Shown piece after piece: positions 1 through 5,558 of a DNA stretch of 7,650 bases (the first letter of the stretch is position 1; each line of letters begins with the position of its first letter). Location: positions 1 to 7,650 of the forward strand of contig DCSM01000101.1 in NCBI GenBank assembly GCA_002325605.1, read 5' to 3'. The stretch comes from Chloroflexaceae bacterium UBA1466 (GTDB taxonomy: Bacteria; Chloroflexota; Chloroflexia; Chloroflexales; Chloroflexaceae). The notes under the pieces are model-generated. The model saw only the letters and a program-made list of their open reading frames with translations. It was not told the DNA's origin and searched no databases. The position numbers and the translations under genes were made by a program.

Positions 1-21
1 GTTACCGCGCAGGGAACGGGG

Positions 22-33
22 CCAGATGCCTGG
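22..33 (-). other. Short hairpin just after the TPR gene stop
   Basis: Directly beyond the TPR stop codon (35-37) is a 4-bp stem, CCAG and CTGG, around a 4-nt loop. No T-tract follows on the minus strand, so it is too weak to call a terminator. Nothing else is visible in positions 1-34. Confidence 0.15.
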
Positions 34-34
34 T

Positions 35-2155
35 TTACCTTAGAGAAAGGGCTAAAGGCAACAAATCGCTGAAATCCCCTGGAGCTATTTTAGCCCCATC
101 TGCGGCATAACGCAAGGCTAATGGGGGATAGAGCAATTCAACTTCCGCCGCAATTCTTTGCCTTAGCCCAGAGTCTGAAGGGTTTAAGGCGATGGCTCGC
201 TCGAAGACGGTGGTGGCCATCGTAAAGAAAGGGTTTTCAGAAAGCGGAAAATCAGAATCAGGCTGTTGGAAAAGAGCGCAATCTAGTAAATTTAGGCCTA
301 AGCGCAGATAAAAATCAAATGAAAGCTGAAATTTGGTTTCGGCTTGCGCTAAAATCGCTTGAGCTTCAACGCTTTTTGCGCTAATGGCCCAACATTCAAT
401 GACTTCGGCATAAACTTCAGGGCGCTCGGCCCCTAAATGCAAAGCCTGCTCTAGAAGTGGACGCGCTTTTTCTGGTTTCTGTTGCTCGGCGGCAATGCGG
501 GCTAAACCCAGCGCAAAAGCGTAATCGGTGGGCGCTAATTGTTGCCCTTCGGCAAAAGCTTTCGCGGCAGCGTAGAGTTTGCCCGCTTCAGAAAGCCTTT
601 GGCCCCGCGCCAGCAACAAATAGGCTAAGGCTTGCCGGCCCTCAACATGCCTCGGCTGAAAGGCTAAAATCGAACGTAAAGTCTGTTCAGCCGCAAACCA
701 ATCTTCTTGGGCACTTTGAATCTGCGCGATCTTGAGCCGCGCTTCGACATTTTGCGAATCTAATTGCAGAATGCGCTGCAATTCATTGAAAGCGGTTTGC
801 TCCTGCTCATTGGCCAGCAAAAATTCAGCCAATTGAAGGCGTAAAGCCAAATTTTGGGGGGCAGTCCGAATCGCTTGGCGCAAAATGGCTACGGCTTGCC
901 CTGGTTTTTCGGCGCGTTTGGAACATAAAATGGCCCGTTCCTGCACCCAAAGTTGCGTATTTTCGGCCTCTTTGGCAAGCGCAGAAGCCAAAGGGGCCGA
1001 AGGTGGCGAAGCTAGAGAAAGCAACTCCAACCACATTTCAGCAGCTTTGGCCCAATCTTCCAGCGCTTCGGCGGCTAAAGCTAAGTTGTGCAAAAGCGGG
1101 GCCGGTGAACCGAGGTTTGGGCAAATATTGACCAAATCCCAAGCCTGTTCCCAAAGTGTTACAGCTTCTTCCCAAACCCCATTTTGGGCGGCAAGATGGG
1201 CATTTTGGTCGAGAATTTGCAGCATTAAATTATTGAGCGCTAAGTTATTGAGTGGATTAGCAAGTAATTCGGCGATCAACTCTAAGGCCTGAGCGATTTC
1301 ACCAGTTTGCCAGAATTGCTTTAATTGCTGAAAAGCTAGAGCGGCCAGATTCTGAAAAAGCCAAGCGCGGTTGAAGGTTTCTTCTTGCGCCACGCGCTGC
1401 CAGATTTCCCAAGCGGCCACAAAATTGCCGGCTTCAAATTCGGCCACGCCTTGATAATAAAGGCGCACAGCAGTAGCCAAAGGCGAAGCTAAATAGCCCG
1501 TTTCAGCCAAAACTTCGCGGGCCCGCAGGTTTTTTTGTTGCATTAGCCCCAAACCATGCCAAAGGCGTTCAAGCGGCATGAGATTGCGGGTCAAACCCAA
1601 ACTGGTCGCAAGCTTAGAACATTGGGTCTTGTCGCGTAGAATTGGCAAATGGCCTTCTAACAATTGTTGAATTGGCTCTAAGGCTGCGGCGATGGCCGCA
1701 TTCATGCCCGGCAATGTGGTAAGATTGGTGTGGGGCTGTTGCTCCAGCGTCGCCAAAGCCAAAACCAAGCCCACCCCTGTCCAGGGTATCCCGCGCTTGA
1801 TTAGGGTGCGATATTGCTTGATGGCGGCAGGCAAATTGCCCTGGCGGTGGAAGGCCAACCCAAGTTGATAGTGATAGCGGGGATCGGCGGGGGCAAAATC
1901 AAGAGCCGTTTGCAGATGGGTCAGTTGCGCTTCGACCTGCGATCTTCGTAAAGCTGCCCGAAAGTGAGCTTCGGCTAAGGCCAACCGCATCTCCGGAGCC
2001 CGCGCAAGCAAACGCGTCCAGCAGGTGATGGCCAGCCCAAAATTGCCAGCGTGAAAGGCTCGCAGCCCCAGTTGCCGCTCGGCGAGGAGGGGGCGCTGGG
2101 GCGCAGCCCTGTTAAGCCCTGCAAGCTCTGGGTTAAACTCACTTTTTGACATCAT
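35..2155 (-). CDS. Large TPR-repeat protein, probable cytoplasmic scaffold
   Basis: The 706-residue product is almost entirely alpha-helical and built of about 14 TPR-like units. The clearest lie near residues 26-59 (G37-N-F, A42, W46, P54), 92-124 (L98-G, G106-N), 230-260 (G243-N-F, A248-W), 325-345, 352-382, 418-433, 437-466, 471-501, 502-542, 543-575 and 643-660. The stretch 127-229 has no clear TPR. Several units carry Trp at the helix-B packing position (for example W46, W249, W252). There is no signal peptide or membrane segment, so it should be cytoplasmic. TPR arrays normally bind peptides or partner proteins; no enzymatic domain is present and the partner is unknown. Two adjacent ATG codons (2153-2155 and 2150-2152) could start it, and neither has a good Shine-Dalgarno sequence. 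It is transcribed divergently from the kinase-WD40 gene across 371 bp, which suggests but does not prove a shared role. The family call is firm; the function is not. Confidence 0.9.
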   Translation of the reverse strand: MMSKSEFNPELAGLNRAAPQRPLLAERQLGLRAFHAGNFGLAITCWTRLLARAPEMRLALAEAHFRAALRRSQVEAQLTHLQTALDFAPADPRYHYQLGLAFHRQGNLPAAIKQYRTLIKRGIPWTGVGLVLALATLEQQPHTNLTTLPGMNAAIAAALEPIQQLLEGHLPILRDKTQCSKLATSLGLTRNLMPLERLWHGLGLMQQKNLRAREVLAETGYLASPLATAVRLYYQGVAEFEAGNFVAAWEIWQRVAQEETFNRAWLFQNLAALAFQQLKQFWQTGEIAQALELIAELLANPLNNLALNNLMLQILDQNAHLAAQNGVWEEAVTLWEQAWDLVNICPNLGSPAPLLHNLALAAEALEDWAKAAEMWLELLSLASPPSAPLASALAKEAENTQLWVQERAILCSKRAEKPGQAVAILRQAIRTAPQNLALRLQLAEFLLANEQEQTAFNELQRILQLDSQNVEARLKIAQIQSAQEDWFAAEQTLRSILAFQPRHVEGRQALAYLLLARGQRLSEAGKLYAAAKAFAEGQQLAPTDYAFALGLARIAAEQQKPEKARPLLEQALHLGAERPEVYAEVIECWAISAKSVEAQAILAQAETKFQLSFDFYLRLGLNLLDCALFQQPDSDFPLSENPFFTMATTVFERAIALNPSDSGLRQRIAAEVELLYPPLALRYAADGAKIAPGDFSDLLPLALSLR

Positions 2156-2176
2156 GATCGGGTTGCTTTACAATTT

Positions 2177-2182
2177 TCTATA
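2177..2182 (-). promoter_or_regulatory. Weak -10 candidate for the TPR gene
   Basis: Read on the minus strand the hexamer is TATAGA, matching four of six consensus positions, about 21 nt upstream of the first ATG. No credible -35 box sits at the right distance; that position is occupied by the 2200-2218 palindrome. If used, the transcript leader would be under about 20 nt, which would fit the lack of a Shine-Dalgarno sequence. Confidence 0.25.
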
Positions 2183-2199
2183 ACGTAAAGGGGGCGTAG

Positions 2200-2218
2200 C
2201 ACAGGCTTCTAGCCTGTG
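2200..2218. repeat. Tight palindrome CACAGGCT-TCT-AGCCTGTG
   Basis: Perfect 8-bp arms (2200-2207 and 2211-2218) flank a 3-nt centre. It occurs once in this window, in the divergent intergenic region and upstream of the TPR gene's candidate -10. Its form suits a REP-like interspersed palindrome or an operator for a dimeric regulator. I recall similar 'CAGGCT...AGCCTG' elements between genes in other bacteria, but cannot confirm that from this window. Confidence 0.5.
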
Positions 2219-2340
2219 AACACGCTTCCAAACAAGATTGGGCCTCCGCTGGCTGCTTAAAAGTGGAAGCCCCAGAAATTCCCCTAGCTTTCGCTTATTG
2301 TAGCTTAAAACCATTCAGAAGACAAGAGTTAGGTAGGGGC

Positions 2341-2352
2341 GTTGGGCCCAAC
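2341..2352. promoter_or_regulatory. 12-bp perfect palindrome GTTGGGCCCAAC
   Basis: This is an uninterrupted 12-bp dyad about 65 bp upstream of the plus-strand TATAAT. A perfect dyad of this length is compatible with a repressor or activator site for the kinase-WD40 gene. With only one copy in the window, chance cannot be excluded. Confidence 0.3.
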
Positions 2353-2415
2353 TTACCCGGCACGGCGTGGGGCAACCTGAAGCGCAAGGCTTTAGCCATT
2401 GCCGCCCTTCTGATC

Positions 2416-2421
2416 TATAAT
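2416..2421 (+). promoter_or_regulatory. -10 box TATAAT for the kinase-WD40 transcript
   Basis: A consensus TATAAT precedes the kinase-WD40 start by 105 nt. No good TTGACA-like -35 is found 16-18 nt upstream (the sequence there includes TTTAGC at 2391-2396, with a 19-nt gap). The expected transcription start is near 2428, giving a leader of about 100 nt that contains the 16-codon ORF at 2480. Confidence 0.5.
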
Positions 2422-2466
2422 GTCTGGCAAACTTGCGAATCTGCTTAGTGGGGCCTGAAATCCGCT

Positions 2467-2470
2467 GGAG
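2467..2470 (+). promoter_or_regulatory. Shine-Dalgarno GGAG for the 16-codon leader ORF
   Basis: GGAG lies 9 nt upstream of the ATG at 2480. It is the best ribosome-binding sequence in the leader of the kinase-WD40 gene. The kinase ATG itself has only AAGAG directly abutting it, which is too close to serve. Confidence 0.5.
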
Positions 2471-2479
2471 AATCTTAAA

Positions 2480-2530
2480 ATGCGAAAGGCGTTGCGTCTT
2501 AACCGCTGGGTTGGGGCAAAAAGAGTATGA
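2480..2530 (+). CDS. Possible 16-residue Arg/Lys-rich leader peptide, coupled to kinase gene
   Basis: ATG at 2480 opens a 16-codon frame, MRKALRLNRWVGAKRV, ending in TGA at 2528-2530. The stop overlaps the ATG of the kinase-WD40 gene (2527-2529) in an ATGA arrangement, the classic geometry of translational coupling. It has its own GGAG at 9-nt spacing, whereas the kinase start lacks a usable Shine-Dalgarno. Six of 16 residues are Arg or Lys. The frame is below normal gene-calling limits and could be accidental. If real, its main role would be to deliver ribosomes to the downstream start. I recognise no family. Confidence 0.4.
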   Translation: MRKALRLNRWVGAKRV

Positions 2531-5409
2531 ATGTGGCCCCTAACCCGCGCTTGGCTCAAGGCACATTGGTGCAAAATCGCTATCGGATCGTGCGCTTGCT
2601 GCGAGAAGGAGCCTGGGGAAACCGCTATGAAGCGCTAGATCATCAGTTTGGGGGCAGTGTGAGCCTCAAGCAGTTTCAAGCTGGCGCAGAACAGGAGCGG
2701 CTCTTAGCGCTGGGGCCCCGGCTTTGGGCTTTAGCCCACCCCAGCTTGCCCAAAATCAGGGACGTTTTTACTACACCCCTGGGCAGTTTTCTGGTCTCTG
2801 ACTTTCTCGCGGGCCCAGATTTGGCCAGCCTTTTGCGGCAACAAGCCCACCCATTCACACTCGCCGAAATTTGGCCCTGGAGTGCCGAGGTGCTTGCGGC
2901 GCTCCACTACTTGCACACGCAACAGCCCCCTTTTTTACAGCTTGAAATGGAGCCTGCACAGCTTCATCTAACCCCGCAAGGAAATCTTATGCTTTTGGAT
3001 TTTGGCCAAGCGCAAATTGCGCCAGAAAAGAGGAACAATTTGGTTGCTTTTTCACCTTATGCTCCCCTGGAGCAGCTTCAAGGCTCAAAGACCGATCTTC
3101 GGAGTGATTTGTACGCTTTTGCAGCCACTTTCTATCATTTGCTTACGGCTAGGCCGCCCGTAGATGCGCTGACTCGGGTGGCGGCGGTGGCCAAAAGACA
3201 GCCCGATCCCCTTCCCGCGCTTCAGTTGCTCAATCCCGAAGTGCCTGAAGCTTTAAGCAGACTTTTTCACCAAGCTTTAGCCCTCGATATCGAGGCACGG
3301 CCCGCCAGCGCGGCACAATTGCAAGCGGCTCTTAGCGCGGCCCAGACTTCGGCAAATTCCCCTTCCCCAAGCGCAGGGAGCGGGTTGCCACTGGCGGAGC
3401 TTCTCGAAGCCAAGCCCCCTTCGCAGCTTAGTTTTCCCTGGTTTTCGTGGGCTGGATGGCGGAAAAGAACAAAAGGCTTTTTGCCCTTGCTGCTTTTGCT
3501 AATTTGCTTGGGCTTGCCAGGCTGCGGGAATAAAAACCCTAAGCCAACCCCGCCACCTTTGGCAAGCTCCCTTCCCACTGCGTTGCCCAAACCGCCTACG
3601 CCTACCGCTTCGGCGGTGGAAGTTGAACCAACTTCGCTTACCAATTTGTTTAGCCAAACCCAAACGATTGCTAAAGGATCATTGGCAAATGCGGTTTGGA
3701 GTCCCAATGGGCAAACCTTAGTTGTCGCTTCTTCCATTGGGGTTTTTTGCTATGAAGCCCAGACCTTAGCTCAAACTAGCTTTATCCAGACAACGGCCCC
3801 TGTTTTAAGCCTTGCGCTGGCTCCTGATGGGCAAACTTTAGCCGCAGGCTTGGAGAATGGCCTGGTAGAAATTTGGAATATCGCTTCGGGACAATTGGTT
3901 TATACGCTCAAAAAGCATGATCTAGGGGTTTTGAGCGTCGCTTTTGCGCCGAATGGCCAATTTCTAGCTTCGGGGTCTTATGATAAAAATATCCACGTCT
4001 GGAATGTCAAGACGGGAGAACTTCAACAAACGCTGAGTGGGCATGATGCGTGGGTTCAAGGAGTCACTTTTGCGCCCGATAGCCAAACGTTGGCTTCGGC
4101 CTCAAATGACCGCAGCGTGCGCCTGTGGAATCTGGCCGATGGGAAACCGTTATTCGTATTGACTGACCATAAGTTTTGGGTTTTAGGAGTCGCTTTTGCG
4201 CCCGATGGCCAAACTTTGGCTTCGGCCTCCGCCGACGGTTCTGTGAAATTATGGAATGTTAAAACGGGCGCGCTGAAGGAAACCTTGGCGGATCAGAAAA
4301 CAGGGATTGAACGGGTGGCTTTTGCGCCCGACGGCCAAACTCTGGCGACTGCTGCCGATGACCGGGTCATTCGGCTTTGGCAAGTTGCGGAAAAGAAAAT
4401 TGTGCGGCTCTTAGAGGGGCACGAAGCTACGGCTCGCAGCGTGGCCTTTAGCCCCGATGGGCAAAGGCTTGCTTCGGTTTCCGACGACCAAACGGTGAGA
4501 ATCTGGAGTACAGCGACGGGCAAGGTGGAGCACTCAATCGCAGGCTTTTCAGATAAGATTTTGAGTGTGGCTTTTGCGCCCAATGGCGAAAGTTTGGCTT
4601 CGGCTTCCAATGACCAGACCGTTAAGCTTTGGAACCTGACGAATGCGACTTTGGTCCACAATCTAGCCAGCCATGATAAAGTGGTCAATAGTGTGGCTTT
4701 TGCCCCTGATGGGCAGACTTTGGCTTCGGCTTCGCAGGATGGCACGCTCAAAATTTGGAATGCTGCGGATGGCGCGCTGCGAAGCACTTTGGAAGATGCC
4801 CAAGACAAAAAAGAGGTTTTAAGTGTCGCTTTTGCCCCTGATAGTCACACTTTAGCCTCGACTTCGCAGGATGGCAAGATCAAGATCTGGGATCTGAAGG
4901 AAGGTAGACTTCTAAAAACCTTGGGCGAGAACAAAACTTCGGTTTTAAGCGTAGCTTTCGCGCCCGATGGCCAAACTTTAGCTTCGGGAGCGCGGGATGG
5001 AACCGTGAAAATCTGGAGTGTTGCGGAGGGAAGCTTGCTTCAAACGCTCAAAGGGCATACCGATTGGGTGCGGAGCGTGGCTTTTGCGCCCGATGGCCAA
5101 ACTTTAGCTTCGGCTTCGGATGATGCCACAATCAAACTTTGGAAAGTCGCGGATGGTTCCTTGCGCCAAACGCTTCGCGGCCATACTTTTTGGGTGATGA
5201 GCGTGGACTTTTCCCGCGACGGCAAGTTTTTAGTCTCTGGCTCCCGCGACACTACGGCTCGCGTTTGGCGGGCGGCTGATGGGATGTTGCTGCAAATTCT
5301 GAAGGGCCATACGGGCTATATCACCAGTGTAGCTTTTGCGCCGGGTAGCCAAGCTATCGCTTCGGGGTCGTTGGATGGGTCGGTTCGGCTTTGGGAGCGC
5401 AAACCTTAA
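2527..5409 (+). CDS. Membrane-anchored Ser/Thr (pseudo)kinase with 14 WD40 blades
   Basis: The 960-residue product has four parts. Residues 18-270 form a Hanks-type kinase fold: glycine loop REGAWGNRY (26-34), VAIK-type K48, DFG at 158-160, PLE in place of APE (E182), D194, and R258 near the end. The catalytic loop HRDxKPxN reads QLEMEPAQ (138-145), so the catalytic Asp, Lys and Asn are replaced by E140, E142 and Q145, and no Glu is at the usual helix-C spacing; it is probably a pseudokinase. Residues 274-316 are a basic-ended juxtamembrane segment, 317-334 a membrane helix ending in lipobox-like LPGC (C333), and 335-372 a Pro/Ser/Thr-rich stalk. Residues 386-960 hold 14 WD40 blades, enough for two seven-bladed propellers, outside the cell if the kinase is inside. 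Kinase-WD40 fusions such as PkwA of Thermomonospora are known. The ATG at 2527 is the first in-frame start after a stop at 2500 and is overlapped by the leader ORF; GTG 2533, seven nt after AAGAG, is an alternative. Confidence 0.92.
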   Translation: MNVAPNPRLAQGTLVQNRYRIVRLLREGAWGNRYEALDHQFGGSVSLKQFQAGAEQERLLALGPRLWALAHPSLPKIRDVFTTPLGSFLVSDFLAGPDLASLLRQQAHPFTLAEIWPWSAEVLAALHYLHTQQPPFLQLEMEPAQLHLTPQGNLMLLDFGQAQIAPEKRNNLVAFSPYAPLEQLQGSKTDLRSDLYAFAATFYHLLTARPPVDALTRVAAVAKRQPDPLPALQLLNPEVPEALSRLFHQALALDIEARPASAAQLQAALSAAQTSANSPSPSAGSGLPLAELLEAKPPSQLSFPWFSWAGWRKRTKGFLPLLLLLICLGLPGCGNKNPKPTPPPLASSLPTALPKPPTPTASAVEVEPTSLTNLFSQTQTIAKGSLANAVWSPNGQTLVVASSIGVFCYEAQTLAQTSFIQTTAPVLSLALAPDGQTLAAGLENGLVEIWNIASGQLVYTLKKHDLGVLSVAFAPNGQFLASGSYDKNIHVWNVKTGELQQTLSGHDAWVQGVTFAPDSQTLASASNDRSVRLWNLADGKPLFVLTDHKFWVLGVAFAPDGQTLASASADGSVKLWNVKTGALKETLADQKTGIERVAFAPDGQTLATAADDRVIRLWQVAEKKIVRLLEGHEATARSVAFSPDGQRLASVSDDQTVRIWSTATGKVEHSIAGFSDKILSVAFAPNGESLASASNDQTVKLWNLTNATLVHNLASHDKVVNSVAFAPDGQTLASASQDGTLKIWNAADGALRSTLEDAQDKKEVLSVAFAPDSHTLASTSQDGKIKIWDLKEGRLLKTLGENKTSVLSVAFAPDGQTLASGARDGTVKIWSVAEGSLLQTLKGHTDWVRSVAFAPDGQTLASASDDATIKLWKVADGSLRQTLRGHTFWVMSVDFSRDGKFLVSGSRDTTARVWRAADGMLLQILKGHTGYITSVAFAPGSQAIASGSLDGSVRLWERKP
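2578..3336 (+). other. Kinase-fold domain with degenerate catalytic loop
   Basis: This covers residues 18-270 of the kinase-WD40 protein. Retained: K48 (nucleotide-binding Lys), DFG 158-160 (metal-binding Asp), E182, D194 and R258 (fold-stabilising residues). Changed: the first glycine of the loop is R26; the HRD triad at 138-140 is QLE; the KPxN of the catalytic loop is EPAQ (142-145); the conserved Gly after RSDLYA is A199. The pattern predicts that ATP could still bind while phosphotransfer is lost or very weak. Confidence 0.8.
3475..3528 (+). other. Membrane segment with embedded lipobox-like LPGC
   Basis: Residues 317-334 are an uninterrupted Leu-rich hydrophobic run preceded by WRKRTK, so positive-inside orientation puts the kinase in the cytoplasm. 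The run ends L330-P-G-C333-G, followed by a Pro/Ser/Thr-rich stretch, just like the start of a secreted lipoprotein. Pro at -2 is not standard for a lipobox, and no in-frame ATG or GTG lies just upstream to give a free lipoprotein. Confidence 0.75.
3682..5406 (+). repeat. 14 tandem WD40 blades with 126-nt period (kinase gene)
   Basis: Blades begin near residues 386, 426, 468, 510, 552, 594, 636, 678, 720, 764, 806, 848, 890 and 932. The step is exactly 42 residues (126 nt) except for the first blade (40) and blade 9 (44, through DAQDKKE). The core is VxSVAFAPDGQTLASAS-DGTVKLW. Blade 1 diverges, ending SSIGVFCY. The preceding segment (residues 371-384) likely supplies the closing strand for the last blade, which ends LWERKP. 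DNA identity between blades is high: 26 nt starting gcttttgcgcccgatggc are identical in blades 5 and 12. Confidence 0.9.
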
Positions 5410-5444
5410 ACCGCGCCTGCGTACTACCAGCAAGCTAAAAAGCA

Positions 5445-5456
5445 TTGTGCTATAAT
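5445..5456 (+). promoter_or_regulatory. Extended -10 promoter TTGTGCTATAAT for the third gene
   Basis: A perfect TATAAT (5451-5456) is preceded by TGC, the extended -10 signature, and no -35 box is present at 16-18 nt. The expected transcription start is about 5463, some 96 nt before the GTG at 5559. The same 12-mer recurs exactly at 7608-7619. The third gene can therefore be transcribed independently of the kinase gene, although no terminator separates them. Confidence 0.65.
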
Positions 5457-5492
5457 TAAGATTGCGGTTAGGCTTAAAAATTGCAGACGGAC

Positions 5493-5533
5493 TTTGAGGT
5501 TTGGGCCCCGGTGCGGAGGGAACAAACCTCAAA
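5493..5533 (+). promoter_or_regulatory. 11-bp stem hairpin in the 5' leader of the third gene
   Basis: TTTGAGGTTTG (5493-5503) and CAAACCTCAAA (5523-5533) are perfect complements around a 19-nt GC-rich loop. No T-tract follows, so it is not an intrinsic terminator. It lies between the predicted transcription start and the AGGAGG at 5548, in a region that is untranslated if GTG 5559 is the start. The CCTC of the 3' arm could alternatively pair with GAGG of the Shine-Dalgarno, so a switch controlling translation or RNA stability is possible but unproven. Confidence 0.5.
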
Positions 5534-5547
5534 CGTTGGTCGCAGAC

Positions 5548-5553
5548 AGGAGG
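5548..5553 (+). promoter_or_regulatory. Strong Shine-Dalgarno AGGAGG deciding the start at GTG 5559
   Basis: AGGAGG sits 5 nt upstream of the in-frame GTG at 5559-5561. It is the strongest ribosome-binding sequence in the window. The longer option, TTG at 5481, has no comparable site and lies only about 18 nt after the predicted transcription start. Confidence 0.7.
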
Positions 5554-5558
5554 CGGCT

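Larger units (their letters stand above)
2156..2526. other. Divergent intergenic region between TPR and kinase-WD40 genes
   Basis: These 371 bp separate two divergent genes and must carry both promoters. Visible contents are a weak minus-strand -10 candidate (2177-2182), a tight palindrome (2200-2218), a 7-bp inverted repeat GCTTCCA/TGGAAGC (2224-2230 and 2264-2270), a 12-bp perfect palindrome (2341-2352), a plus-strand TATAAT (2416-2421), and a short leader ORF (2480-2530). A GTG-initiated 61-codon ORF at 2263-2448 also exists, but it has no recognisable features and runs through the TATAAT box, so I treat it as noncoding. No tRNA or recognised riboswitch was seen. Confidence 0.7.

Noticed and set aside
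885..1292. Plus-strand ORF of 135 codons opposite the TPR gene (and a smaller one at 457-735)
   Set aside because: Low-complexity Ala/Ser-rich translation with no family features, opposite a well-supported TPR reading frame.
2263..2448. GTG-initiated 61-codon ORF in the divergent intergenic region
   Set aside because: No Shine-Dalgarno sequence, no recognisable domain, and it runs through the 12-bp palindrome and the TATAAT box of the kinase gene.
4293..4808. Long antisense ORFs with repeating 'PSGAKATL'-like residues opposite the WD40 arrays (also 5897-6385 and 6803-7303)
   Set aside because: They are reverse-strand readings of the repeated blade codons. The periodicity comes from the WD40 DNA repeat, and none has a convincing ribosome-binding site.
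5410..5444. Terminator after the kinase-WD40 gene
   Set aside because: Only a trivial GCT/AGC pairing is present and there is no T-tract, so read-through into the third gene is possible.
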